64,000 nucleotides of DNA, from positions 1 to 64,000 of the forward strand of contig NZ_KQ948869.1 in assembly GCF_001514215.1 (NCBI RefSeq), in the 5' to 3' direction. A program made the position numbers and the translations under genes. Positions within the stretch are counted from its first letter, which is position 1, and each line of letters opens with the position of its first letter. The DNA is from Streptomyces bungoensis (GTDB lineage Bacteria; Actinomycetota; Actinomycetes; Streptomycetales; Streptomycetaceae). This document shows positions 41,181 to 50,050 of the stretch, piece by piece. Under the pieces are notes generated by a model. It made no database searches. It was not told the origin of the DNA and saw only the letters and a list, made by a program, of their open reading frames with translations.

Positions 41181-42179
41181 TCAGCCGGCGGCGAGGAGTT
41201 CGAGCGTGTCGATCACGCGGTTCGAGAAGCCCCACTCGTTGTCGTACCAGGCGACGACCTTGACGTGGCGGCCGTCGACGCGGGTGAGGGCCGAGTCGAA
41301 GATCGACGAGGCGGGGTTGCCGGTGATGTCGGACGACACGAGCGGGTCCTCCGAGTACTCGAGCACCCCGGCCAGCGGGCCCTCGGCCGCGGCCCGGTAG
41401 GCCGCCAGCACGTCCTCGCGCGTGACGTCGCGCGCGACGGTCGTGTTGAGTTCGACGATCGAGCCCACGGGCACCGGCACGCGGATCGAGTCGCCCGACA
41501 GCTTGCCGTCGAGGTTCGGCAGGACCAGCCCGATCGCCTTCGCGGCGCCCGTGGTGGTCGGCACGATGTTGACGGCGGCCGCGCGGGCGCGACGCGCGTC
41601 GCGGTGCGGGCCGTCCTGCAGGTTCTGCTCCTGCGTGTAGGCGTGCACCGTCGTCATGAAGCCGTGCTCGATGCCGGCGAGCTCGTCGAGCACCGCGGCC
41701 AGCGGGGCGAGCGCGTTCGTCGTGCAGGAGGCGTTGGAGACGATCGTGTGGAGGTCCGGGTCGTAGGCGCCGGTGTTCACACCGAACGCCAGGGTGACGT
41801 CGGCCCCGTCCGACGGCGCGCTGACGAGCACCTTCCTCGCCCCTGCGTCGAGGTGGGCGCGGGCGGCCTTCGCCGAGGTGAAGCGGCCGGTCGCCTCCAG
41901 CACGATGTCGACGCCGAGCTCCGCCCACGGCAGCTGCGCCGGCTCGCGCTCGGCGAGCACCGCGATGCGCCGGCCGTCGACGACGAGTGCGTTCCCGTCG
42001 ACGGTGACCGGGCGGCCGAGCCGGCCGGCCGTCGTGTCGTAGGCGAGCAGCCGGGCGAGGGTGGCGGGCTCCGTGAGGTCGTTGACGGCGACCACCTCGA
42101 GGTCGCCGCCCCGCTCGAGCAGGGCGCGCAGCACGTTGCGTCCGATGCGGCCGAATCCGTTGATGGCGATGCGAGTCAT
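41181..42179 (-). CDS. gap: Glyceraldehyde-3-phosphate dehydrogenase, type I
   Basis: 332-residue NAD-dependent GAPDH. N-terminal TRIAINGFGRIGRNVLRALL, catalytic Cys in SNASCTTNALAPLA, catalytic His in HAYTQEQ, and WYDNEWGFSNRV near the end. All catalytic residues are present. It is not next to pgk or tpi as the main glycolytic gene usually is, so it is likely a second isozyme. ATG at 42179 has a GGAAGGGA site. It follows a GlxA-type regulator 104 bases upstream on the same strand. Confidence 0.92.
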   Translation of the reverse strand: MTRIAINGFGRIGRNVLRALLERGGDLEVVAVNDLTEPATLARLLAYDTTAGRLGRPVTVDGNALVVDGRRIAVLAEREPAQLPWAELGVDIVLEATGRFTSAKAARAHLDAGARKVLVSAPSDGADVTLAFGVNTGAYDPDLHTIVSNASCTTNALAPLAAVLDELAGIEHGFMTTVHAYTQEQNLQDGPHRDARRARAAAVNIVPTTTGAAKAIGLVLPNLDGKLSGDSIRVPVPVGSIVELNTTVARDVTREDVLAAYRAAAEGPLAGVLEYSEDPLVSSDITGNPASSIFDSALTRVDGRHVKVVAWYDNEWGFSNRVIDTLELLAAG

Positions 42180-42283
42180 GAATGGTGTCCCTTCCGTTCG
42201 CCACCAGGTTCGCGGGCCGCGGGCGGCCGGGACAGCGGCGTGATCGCCATGGTTCACAAGGATCGCGCCACGCCCGGGGCGGG

Positions 42284-43246
42284 TCACTCGCCCCGCGTGA
42301 AGGTCCGCCGGTACTCGCTCGGAGTGGTGCCGAGAATGCGCTGGAAGTGCAGCCGCAGGTTCGCGCCCGTGCCCAGACCGACGTCGGCGGCGATCTGCTC
42401 GACGCCGCGCTGGGAACGTTCGAGCAGTTCACGGGCCCGGTCGATGCGGGCGCGCATGACCCACTGCATCGGCGTGTAGCCGGTGTCCTCGACGAAGCGC
42501 CGGGAGAACGTGCGCGCGGACACCCCCGCGTGCCGGGCCAGCGCCTCCAGGGTGAGCGGCTCGTCCAGCCGGCGCAGCGCCCACTCGCGGGTCGCGGCGA
42601 ACCGCTCGCCCAGCGGCTCGGGCACGCTGCGCGGCACGTACTGCGCCTGGCCGCCGCTGCGGTAGGGAGCCGCGACCAGCCGCCGGGCCGCGTGGTTCGA
42701 CGCGGCCACGCCCAGGTCGCCGCGCAGGATGTGCAGGCACAGGTCGATGCCCGACGCGGCACCGGCCGAGGTCAGCACGCTGCCCTCGTCGACGAACAGG
42801 ACGTTCTCGTCGACGCGGACCCGCGGGTGCCGCGCGGCGAGCGCCCGCGCGTAGTGCCAGTGCGTCGTGGCCCGCCGGCCGTCGAGCAGCCCGGTGGCGG
42901 CGAGCGCGAACGCGCCCGTGGAGATCGCGGCCAGCCGCGCGCCCCGCTCGTGCGCGGCGACCAGCGCGTCGACCACCGCGCGCGGCGGATCGTCGCGGTC
43001 CGGGAACCGGTAGCCGGGGATGAAGACGATGTCCGCCCACTCCAGCGCGCCGAGGTCGTGGGCGACGTGGTACGACAGCCCGTCCCCGCCGGTGACGAGA
43101 CCGGGCGCCGCGCCGCACACCCGCACCTCGTACGGCATGCTCGCGCGGGTGGTGAACACCTGGGCCGGGATGCCGACGTCGAGCGGTTTCGCACCCTCGA
43201 GCACGACGACGGCGACACGGTGCAGACGGGACGCGGAGACGGACAC
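42284..43246 (-). CDS. GlxA-type AraC-family regulator with DJ-1/PfpI domain
   Basis: 320-residue regulator. N-terminal DJ-1/PfpI amidase-like domain (about 8-190: VAVVVLEGAKPLDVGIPAQV, ADIVFIPGYRFPDRDDPPRA, AAISTGAFALAATGLLDGRR) and C-terminal AraC helix-turn-helix (about 225-315: LARHAGVSARTFSRRFVEDT, DVGLGTGANLRLHFQRILGT). At the nucleophile-elbow position Ser (ISTGAF) replaces the Cys of many DJ-1 proteins, so this is likely a ligand-sensing domain. GTG start at 43246. Probably regulates the GAPDH gene downstream. Confidence 0.87.
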   Translation of the reverse strand: MSVSASRLHRVAVVVLEGAKPLDVGIPAQVFTTRASMPYEVRVCGAAPGLVTGGDGLSYHVAHDLGALEWADIVFIPGYRFPDRDDPPRAVVDALVAAHERGARLAAISTGAFALAATGLLDGRRATTHWHYARALAARHPRVRVDENVLFVDEGSVLTSAGAASGIDLCLHILRGDLGVAASNHAARRLVAAPYRSGGQAQYVPRSVPEPLGERFAATREWALRRLDEPLTLEALARHAGVSARTFSRRFVEDTGYTPMQWVMRARIDRARELLERSQRGVEQIAADVGLGTGANLRLHFQRILGTTPSEYRRTFTRGE

Positions 43247-43309
43247 GGCAGCAGGCTACGCGGACGGCCTTCTCGCCGTACGGGCCGGTAACCGCAGGTG
43301 ATTCGTGTC

Positions 43310-43331
43310 ATCAGTAACGCAATCAGTAACG
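43310..43331. repeat. Spaced direct repeat
   Basis: ATCAGTAACG at 43310-43319 and again at 43322-43331, 12 bases start to start (about one helical turn). Upstream of the plus-strand gene at 43381 and of the minus-strand regulator, so it might be a regulator site. Confidence 0.4.
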
Positions 43332-43380
43332 ATCTTGGCCGAAAGCTTGTGTCGGTCCCCGTTCCCTCTAGCCTCCCGGC

Positions 43381-44340
43381 ATGGCCTTCCTTTCAAGTCG
43401 CCGCAAGAGATCACGCCTCGCCCCCGAACTGGACGACCAGGACCTGGGCAAGCTCCTGAAGTCCCTGGTGGCGACGGCGAGGACCGGGACGATCGCCACG
43501 ACGGACCTGTGCGCGGCGCAGATCTCCCGCCTGCTGGACCAGGACGCGCGCGACTGGGACCGCCGTACGCACCGCCTCAACGTCCTGGCCGGCTACCTGA
43601 CCGAGACGCACCTGCCGCGGTCCTGGGCCGCCCGTGAGCCGCGCAACGCGAACGCCCTCGTGCTGCACGCCTGGACGCAGGTGGCGCGTGCCCGCCGCCA
43701 GGGGGGCGCCCCCGACGACCCGGCCGGCACCGTCGACAGCTGCCTGCGGGCCGCCGAACTCGCCCCCGAGGACCCGACCCCCTGGGTGGTGCTGCTGGAA
43801 CTGGCCCGGCTGGAGCGCCGGGAGCAGTCGCAGGTGTTCGGCGTGTGGAACGAGGTGCTGGCCCGCGACCGCTGGAACCGCGAGGCCTACCTGAGCATGC
43901 TCGGCTACCTCAGCCCGGAGGAGGCGGGGTCCCGCGTCCAGGTCCTGGACTTCGTGGACAGCCTCGGCGCCCGCATGCCCGCGAACGTGCCCTGCGCGGC
44001 GACGGAGCTGACCGCCCAGGTCCGCCAGTACCACACCCTCCTCGCCCGGGGCGGGGTCGAGGCGCTGGTGGCCCGCAACCACTGGTCCCACGCGATGGCC
44101 GCCCAGGCCCTGGACCGCGTGGCGCACACCTGGGTGCAGCCGGGATTCCTCCGCCACGCCGGGGCCCTCGCCGACCTCAACACCCTCGCCTACGCGCTGA
44201 CGGCCGCCGACCGGCGGCGCGAGGCCCACGCGGTCTTCGAGACGCTCGGCGGTGTCGTCACCCCCTGGCCCTGGCAGGCCGGCGGCGACCCCCTGACCGA
44301 GTTCGAGCAGGCGCAGCGCCGCGCCTCCGCGGGACTCTGA
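43381..44340 (+). CDS. Hypothetical protein, TPR-like helical repeats
   Basis: 319-residue cytoplasmic protein, mostly alpha-helical. RRKRSRLAPELDDQDLGKLL at the start, then repeated helix pairs such as NANALVLHAWTQVARARRQG, DSCLRAAELAPEDPTPWVVL and LGYLSPEEAGSRVQVLDFVD, in the style of degenerate TPR units. No signal peptide and no catalytic motif is recognised. ATG at 43381. I do not know the function. Confidence 0.72.
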   Translation: MAFLSSRRKRSRLAPELDDQDLGKLLKSLVATARTGTIATTDLCAAQISRLLDQDARDWDRRTHRLNVLAGYLTETHLPRSWAAREPRNANALVLHAWTQVARARRQGGAPDDPAGTVDSCLRAAELAPEDPTPWVVLLELARLERREQSQVFGVWNEVLARDRWNREAYLSMLGYLSPEEAGSRVQVLDFVDSLGARMPANVPCAATELTAQVRQYHTLLARGGVEALVARNHWSHAMAAQALDRVAHTWVQPGFLRHAGALADLNTLAYALTAADRRREAHAVFETLGGVVTPWPWQAGGDPLTEFEQAQRRASAGL

Positions 44341-44401
44341 GCACCCACCGCCCACCCGGACCGGTCGCCGCGCACGGAGCCGTGGTGTTACAAAAGGGGA
44401 C

Positions 44402-47158
44402 ATGAGCGGACGTTCCCGCCTGCCGTGGGGGAGGACGGCGCCACCGCGCAGCCCCGGGCCCCGGTCGGCACAGGGACGCCGCCTGGCGCGGCCCCTGAGC
44501 GTCCGCACGCTCGCCGCGCAGGTCTTCGTGCTGCAGGCCCTCATCATGCTGGTGATCGTCGCGGGCGCCGCCGCCGTGCTGGTGGCACAGGACCGCCACG
44601 ACGCCGAGCACAACGCCCGCAACCGGTCCATGGCCGCCGCCGAGGCCTTCGCCCACGGCCCCGGCACCGCGCTCGCCCTGCGCTCACCGCACCCCACGAC
44701 ATGGCTGCAGCCCGCGGCGGAACGGGCGAGGCGGGGATCCGGCGTCGACTTCGTCACCGTCCTCGACCCTCGCGGCGTCCGGCTCACCGACCCCGTCCCG
44801 GCGCTGATCGGCACCCGGGCGCGGGACATCGGCCCGGCCGCCGCCGGCGAGTCGTTCACCCAGACCTTCCACGGCCGGCCCGCCGACGCGGTGCGCGCCG
44901 TCGTGCCCGTCACGGACGCGAGCAGGCGCGTGGTCGGCGTCGTCACAGCCGGCGTCCAGATCGCGACCCTGGGCCACCTGCTGGACGAGAAGCTGCCGAT
45001 GCTGCTCGGCGCGGCCTCGGGGGCCCTCCTCCTGGCCACCTTCGGCACGGCCCTGATCGGCCGGCGGCTGCTGCGCCAGACCCACGGGCTCGGCCCGGCC
45101 GAGATGACCCGGATGTACGAGCACCACGACGCGGTGCTGCACGCCGTGCGCGAGGGCGTCCTGATCGTCGGCGGCGACGGCCGCCTGCTGCTCGCCAACG
45201 ACGAGGCACGCAGGCTGCTGGGCCTGCCCGAGGACGCCGACCAGCGGCCGGTGACCGAGCTGGGCCTCGGCCCCGTCCCCACCCGGCTGCTGGGCTCCGG
45301 CCGCGCCGTCTCCGACCAGGTGGTCCCGGTCCGCGACCGGCTGCTGGCGGTGAACACCCGGCTCACCGCACCCTACGGCGGGGCGCAGGGCATGGTCGCC
45401 ACCTTCCGCGACACCACGGAACTGACGGCCCTGTCCGGCCAGGCCGAGGTGGCGCGGGGCCGGCTGTCCTACCTGTACGAGGCCGGCACGCGGATCGGCA
45501 CCACGCTGGACGTGCGGCGCACCGCCGAGGAGCTCGCCGAGGTGGCGGTGCCCCGCCTGGCGGACTTCGTCACCGTGGAACTGCTCGACTCCGTGCTGCG
45601 CGGCGAGGAACCCACCGGCGCCGTGCACCGGATGCGGCGCACGGCCCTGCGCGGGGTGGGCGCCGGGCCCCCGCTGCAACCGGTCGGCGACCTGATCCGC
45701 TTCGTCGTGGCGGACACACCGATGGTGGCCGCCCTCAACCGCGGAAAGGCCGTGCTGGTGCCGGACCTGCACACCGCCCAGGACTGGCGCGCCCACGACC
45801 CGCGGGGTGCGCAGCGGGCCCTGGACTTCGGCATCCACTCGCTGATCACCGTCCCGCTGCGGGCCCGGGGCATCGTCCTGGGAATGGTCAACTTCTGGCG
45901 CGGCAGCGGCTCCCCGCGGTTCGAGGAGGAGGACGTCGCGGTGGCCGAGGAACTGGTCGCCCGGGCCGCCGTCGCGATCGACAACGCGCGCCGGTACGCG
46001 CGCGAGCACGCCATGGCCGACACCCTGCAGCGCAGCCTCCTGCCCGTCGGCCTGCCCGACCAGGACGTCCTGGAGATCGCCTCCCGCTACCTGCCCGCGC
46101 GGTCCGGCGTCGGCGGCGACTGGTTCGACGTCATCCCGCTGCCCGGCTTCCGGGTCGCCCTGGTCGTCGGCGACATCGTGGGCCACGGACTGCACGCCGC
46201 GGTGACCATGGGGCGGCTGCGGACCGCAGTGCTCAACTTCTCCTCCCTGGACCTGGCACCCGACGAACTGCTCGGCCACCTCGACGAGATGGTGACCCGG
46301 CTGGACAGCCACACCGCCGGCTCCGACGACGACCGCGCGCCGCTCACCGGCGCCACCTGCCTCTACGCCGTCTACGATCCGGTCGCCGGGCACTGCACCC
46401 TCTCCCGCGCCGGCCACCTCGCCCCCGCGGTGGTGGACGACCGGGGCCGGGTCACCTTCCCCGACCTGCCGCTGTCGCCGCCCCTCGGAGTGGGCGGGCA
46501 CCCCTTCGAGGCCGGTGAGCTGGACCTCCCCGAGGGCAGCCGGCTCGTCCTGTTCACCGACGGACTGGTGGAGGACCGCGGACGCGACATCGACGAGGGC
46601 CTCGCGGCGATGCGCTCGGCGCTCGCGGACGCGGGCCGCAGCCCGGAGGAGACCTGCCGCGCCCTGGTGGAGACCATGCTGCCCGCACACCCCGGCGACG
46701 ACGTGGCGCTCCTGGTCGCCCGCACCCGGCTGCTCGACCCGTCCCGGGTGGCGGTCTGGGACGTGCCGTCCGACGCCCGGGCGGTGTCGCGGGTCCGGGC
46801 GGAGCTGGGCCGCCGCCTGGACGACTGGGGGCTGGGTGACGCGGCGTTCTCCACCGAGCTGATCGTCAGCGAGCTCCTCACCAACGCCATCCGGTACGGC
46901 ACCCCGCCCGTGCGGGTCAGGATCCTGCTCGGGCGCACCCTGGTCTGCGAGGTGTCGGACGGCAGCAGCACCTCGCCCCGGCTGCGGCGCGCCGCCACCA
47001 CCGACGAGGGCGGCCGAGGCCTGTTCCTCGTCTCGCAGTTCGCGCAGCGGTGGGGCACCCGGCACGCCGCCCAGGGCAAGGTGATCTGGGCCGAACAGGC
47101 CCTGGACCACCGCCCGGAACCGGACCCGGACGTGCTGCTCGACGCCCTGGCACGCTGA
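44402..47158 (+). CDS. Membrane Cache-PAS-GAF-SpoIIE-HATPase sensor
   Basis: 918-residue dual phosphatase/kinase-like sensor. Helix 1 (about 35-60: VFVLQALIMLVIVAGAAAVL), extracytoplasmic Cache-like domain (about 65-185: VDFVTVLDPRGVRLTDPVPA), helix 2 (about 200-218: LPMLLGAASGALLLATFGTA), PAS (about 240-330: VLIVGGDGRLLLANDEARRL), GAF (about 360-520), SpoIIE/PP2C (about 540-760: GVGGDWFDVIPL, LVVGDIVGHGLHAAVTMGRL, LFTDGLVEDRGRDI) and RsbW-like HATPase (about 785-890: LIVSELLTNAIRYGTPPVRV, TDEGGRGLFLVSQFAQRWGT). Likely acts on anti-sigma/anti-anti-sigma factors in response to an external signal. ATG at 44402 follows AAAGGGG. Confidence 0.93.
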   Translation: MSGRSRLPWGRTAPPRSPGPRSAQGRRLARPLSVRTLAAQVFVLQALIMLVIVAGAAAVLVAQDRHDAEHNARNRSMAAAEAFAHGPGTALALRSPHPTTWLQPAAERARRGSGVDFVTVLDPRGVRLTDPVPALIGTRARDIGPAAAGESFTQTFHGRPADAVRAVVPVTDASRRVVGVVTAGVQIATLGHLLDEKLPMLLGAASGALLLATFGTALIGRRLLRQTHGLGPAEMTRMYEHHDAVLHAVREGVLIVGGDGRLLLANDEARRLLGLPEDADQRPVTELGLGPVPTRLLGSGRAVSDQVVPVRDRLLAVNTRLTAPYGGAQGMVATFRDTTELTALSGQAEVARGRLSYLYEAGTRIGTTLDVRRTAEELAEVAVPRLADFVTVELLDSVLRGEEPTGAVHRMRRTALRGVGAGPPLQPVGDLIRFVVADTPMVAALNRGKAVLVPDLHTAQDWRAHDPRGAQRALDFGIHSLITVPLRARGIVLGMVNFWRGSGSPRFEEEDVAVAEELVARAAVAIDNARRYAREHAMADTLQRSLLPVGLPDQDVLEIASRYLPARSGVGGDWFDVIPLPGFRVALVVGDIVGHGLHAAVTMGRLRTAVLNFSSLDLAPDELLGHLDEMVTRLDSHTAGSDDDRAPLTGATCLYAVYDPVAGHCTLSRAGHLAPAVVDDRGRVTFPDLPLSPPLGVGGHPFEAGELDLPEGSRLVLFTDGLVEDRGRDIDEGLAAMRSALADAGRSPEETCRALVETMLPAHPGDDVALLVARTRLLDPSRVAVWDVPSDARAVSRVRAELGRRLDDWGLGDAAFSTELIVSELLTNAIRYGTPPVRVRILLGRTLVCEVSDGSSTSPRLRRAATTDEGGRGLFLVSQFAQRWGTRHAAQGKVIWAEQALDHRPEPDPDVLLDALAR

Positions 47159-47200
47159 CCCCGCCGGGCGTCCGGGCCCCGCCGCGGGCGTGGGTTGCGG

Positions 47201-47214
47201 CCCCTCCCGAGGGG
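47201..47214 (+). terminator. Short hairpin after the SpoIIE sensor gene
   Basis: CCCCT-CCCG-AGGGG, 5-bp stem, about 40 bases past the stop codon at 47158. Confidence 0.35.
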
Positions 47215-47358
47215 GCGTTACCTGGAAGTACCGGCGGTGAGGAGTGCGCACGCCGGGCCACGGCACAGCCCTGGGGCCCGGGTCCTTCCTGTGTGCGTTC
47301 CCCGGCCGCGGTGCTCCCTCGCCGCCGTCATCCAGCGCTCGCCGCGGAGGTGACACAG

Positions 47359-48510
47359 GTGAAAGCCGTCGTTTACGAAAAGCCTTTCAGCGTCACGGTG
47401 AGGGACGTCGACGATCCACGGATACAGCACCCCAACGACGTGATCGTACGCGTCACGTCGACCGCGATCTGCGGATCGGACCTGCACATGTACGAGGGCC
47501 GCACGGCCGCCGAGGCCGGCATCGTCTTCGGCCACGAGAACCTCGGAGTGATCGAGGAGGTCGGCAGCGGCGTGACCTCCCTGTCCGAGGGCGACCGGGT
47601 CGTGATGCCGTTCAACGTGGCGTGCGGGTTCTGCAAGAACTGCCTCGCCGGCAAGACCGGGTTCTGTCTGACGGTGAACCCCGGCTTCGCCGGCGGCGCC
47701 TACGGCTACGTGGCCATGGGCCCGTACACCGGTGGCCAGGCGGAACGGCTGCGCGTCCCGTTCGCCGACTTCAACTGCCTGAAACTGCCGGCAGGCGAGG
47801 AGTTCGAGAGCGATTTCATCCTGCTCGCCGACATCTTCCCGACCGGATACCACGGGTGCGAACTCGCCCAGGTCACACCCGGCGAGAGCGTGGCCGTCTA
47901 CGGCGCCGGACCGGTGGGCCTGATGGCCGCCTACTCCGCGCTGCTGCGCGGCGCGGCGAAGGTGTTCTCGGTCGACCGCGTGCCCGAGCGGCTCGCCAAG
48001 GCGGAGGAGATCGGGGCCATCCCGATCGACTTCACCAAGGGCGACCCGGCCGAGCAGATCAAGGAGCAGACGAACGGGGAGGGAACCGACAAGGGCGTGG
48101 ACGCCGTCGGGTACCAGGCCCAGGCGCACGACGCCAGCCACGAGGAGCCCGCCATCGTCCTCAACGCGCTCGTCGAGACGGTACGGCCCACCGGCATGCT
48201 CGGCGTCCCGGGCCTGTACGTGCCGTCCGACCCGGGCGGCCCCGACGAGCACGCCAAGCACGGCCAGTTGCTGGTCTCCATCGGCCGGATGTTCGAGAAG
48301 GGCCAGCAGATGGGCACCGGTCAGTGCAACGTCAAGCGGTACAACCGCCAGTTGCGCGACATGATCATCGCCGGCCGGGCCAAGCCCAGCTTCGTGGTCT
48401 CCCACGAGCTCCCGCTGGACCAGGCACCGCAGGCGTACGAGAAGTTCGACCAGCGCGTCGAGGGCTATACCAAGGTGGTCCTGCACCCCGGTCACGCACT
48501 CGCCGCCTGA
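47359..48510 (+). CDS. Glutathione-independent formaldehyde-dehydrogenase-like zinc enzyme
   Basis: 383-residue medium-chain zinc dehydrogenase. Catalytic zinc ligands in ICGSDLHMYEGR and GHENLGVIEEVGSGV, structural-zinc cysteines in CGFCKNCLAGKTGFC, NAD-binding VAVYGAGPVGLMAAYSALLR. The insertion GGAYGYVAMGPYTGGQAERL and VGYQAQAHDASHEEPAIVLN are typical of the Pseudomonas FdhA type (glutathione-independent formaldehyde dehydrogenase/dismutase) rather than of plain alcohol dehydrogenases. GTG at 47359 follows CGGAGGTGA. Convergent with the BBE oxidase. Confidence 0.88.
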   Translation: MKAVVYEKPFSVTVRDVDDPRIQHPNDVIVRVTSTAICGSDLHMYEGRTAAEAGIVFGHENLGVIEEVGSGVTSLSEGDRVVMPFNVACGFCKNCLAGKTGFCLTVNPGFAGGAYGYVAMGPYTGGQAERLRVPFADFNCLKLPAGEEFESDFILLADIFPTGYHGCELAQVTPGESVAVYGAGPVGLMAAYSALLRGAAKVFSVDRVPERLAKAEEIGAIPIDFTKGDPAEQIKEQTNGEGTDKGVDAVGYQAQAHDASHEEPAIVLNALVETVRPTGMLGVPGLYVPSDPGGPDEHAKHGQLLVSIGRMFEKGQQMGTGQCNVKRYNRQLRDMIIAGRAKPSFVVSHELPLDQAPQAYEKFDQRVEGYTKVVLHPGHALAA

Positions 48511-48520
48511 ACCACCGGGC

Positions 48521-48543
48521 CCGGGTACGCACCGCGCACCCGG
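48521..48543. terminator. Hairpin between convergent genes
   Basis: CCGGGT-N11-ACCCGG, 6-bp stem, between the dehydrogenase stop (48510) and BBE stop (48574). Confidence 0.35.
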
Positions 48544-48573
48544 ACCCTTCCGCCCCCCGGCCCCCGACCCGGC

Positions 48574-49986
48574 TCACGCCGCGGCCGAGGGCCGGACGTT
48601 CTGGTTGAGGCGGAACAGGTTCGTGGGGTCGTAGGCGTCCTTGACCCGGACCAGCCGCTCGTACACCGCGTCGGGGTAGGACGCCCGCACCTTGTCCTCG
48701 GCCGCGTCGCCGGTGAAGTTGACGTACATGGCGCCGCGTCCGTGGCTCGCGATGTCCTCGCGGGCCCCGCGGGCCCAGGCGACGTGCGCGTCGAAGCCCT
48801 CCGGGTCCGGGGAGCGCGCGATCACGTTGCACAGCACGCGCGAGGAGCGCTGGCTGAACGCCGTGGCCTCGGCGGGCACCCGGGCGAACGCACCGCCCAG
48901 CTGGTGCAGGTGCAGTTCGCTGGACGGCGTCGGGGTCTCCAGGTGGTGGCGCAGCACGGCGTCCAGCGCGTCGTCGGACGGCTCGACGAAGGCCGAGGTG
49001 AAGTAGTTGTACGCGCCGGCCGTCCACAGCGGGTCGAGCAGTGACTGCATGGCCGTGTACGGCATCGGCCCCATCAGGTCGGCGATGGGCGTCCCCAGCG
49101 TCCGCAGCGGGCCGACGGCCTCCTCACCGTCGACGAGGTCGCCCGCGTACATGCCGGCCAGCACCACGACCCGGGTGCCGTGGACCTCCGGCGGCAGGAA
49201 CGGCAGCGGAGGCGCCGTCGTCAGGACGAGGAGGGTCGTCAGGTCGTCGGGCATGCGCTCCGTCAGCTCACGCCAGCCGGTGACCACCTGCCGGGCCTGT
49301 TCCACGGGGTAGAAGATCAGGCCCGCCAGCACCTGCGGCCCCACCGGGTGCAGCCGGTACTCGAGCGACGTCACCACCCCGAAGTTGCCACCGCCTCCGC
49401 GCAGCGCCCAGAAGAGTTCGGCGTTCTCCCGTTCGCTCGCGCGCACCACCCGGCCGTCCGCGGTGACCACCTCGGCCGCCGTCAGGTTGTCGGAGGCCAG
49501 CCCGTGGCGGCGCAGCAGCCAGCCCACGCCGCCGCCGAGCGTGAAACCGGAGATGCCGGTCGAGGACACCAGGCCGCCGGTCACCGCGAGACCGAAGACC
49601 TGCGTCTCGTGGTCGAGGTCGGCCCACGTCATGCCCGCCTGGGCCACCACCCGGCGCGCCACGGGATCGACGAAGGCGCCCTTCATGGGCGACAGGTCGA
49701 TGACGATGCCGTCGTCGCAGGTGGAGAACCCGGCGATGCTGTGGGCGCCGCCGCGGACCGCGACCAGCAGGTCCTGGCTGCGGGCGAACTCGACGGCGCG
49801 GACCACGTCCGCCGTCCCGGCGCAGCGGACGACGAGCGCCGGATGCCGGTCGTGCGTCGCGTTCCAGACCGCGCGGGCCTGGTCGTACTCGGGGTCGCCG
49901 GGGCGGACGACGCTGCCGCGCAGACCGGCCTCCAGCTCGGCGACGGTGGCGTCCCCCAGGACTCCCCTGGCTGTGTCGATCGACAT
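48574..49986 (-). CDS. BBE-type FAD-linked oxidase
   Basis: 470-residue berberine-bridge-enzyme-like flavoprotein. FAD domain (about 45-210) has VRGGAHSIAGFSTCDDGIVI, with the His of GGAHS as covalent flavin anchor, and STGISGFTLGGGVGWLLRRH. The second Cys anchor of bicovalent BBEs is not found in the GFTLGGG region, so a mono-covalent enzyme is likely. The BBE C-terminal strand YDPTNLFRLNQNVRP is present. ATG at 49986 follows AAGGAGA; the upstream in-frame start at 50025 is less likely. It lies 64 bases downstream of the SARP regulator on the same strand. Confidence 0.87.
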   Translation of the reverse strand: MSIDTARGVLGDATVAELEAGLRGSVVRPGDPEYDQARAVWNATHDRHPALVVRCAGTADVVRAVEFARSQDLLVAVRGGAHSIAGFSTCDDGIVIDLSPMKGAFVDPVARRVVAQAGMTWADLDHETQVFGLAVTGGLVSSTGISGFTLGGGVGWLLRRHGLASDNLTAAEVVTADGRVVRASERENAELFWALRGGGGNFGVVTSLEYRLHPVGPQVLAGLIFYPVEQARQVVTGWRELTERMPDDLTTLLVLTTAPPLPFLPPEVHGTRVVVLAGMYAGDLVDGEEAVGPLRTLGTPIADLMGPMPYTAMQSLLDPLWTAGAYNYFTSAFVEPSDDALDAVLRHHLETPTPSSELHLHQLGGAFARVPAEATAFSQRSSRVLCNVIARSPDPEGFDAHVAWARGAREDIASHGRGAMYVNFTGDAAEDKVRASYPDAVYERLVRVKDAYDPTNLFRLNQNVRPSAAA

Positions 49987-50050
49987 GTCCGTCTCCTTGG
50001 TGTGCGTGCTTGCAGCGACGTCCACGACGCTAGGCAGCGCCTCTTAGCAC

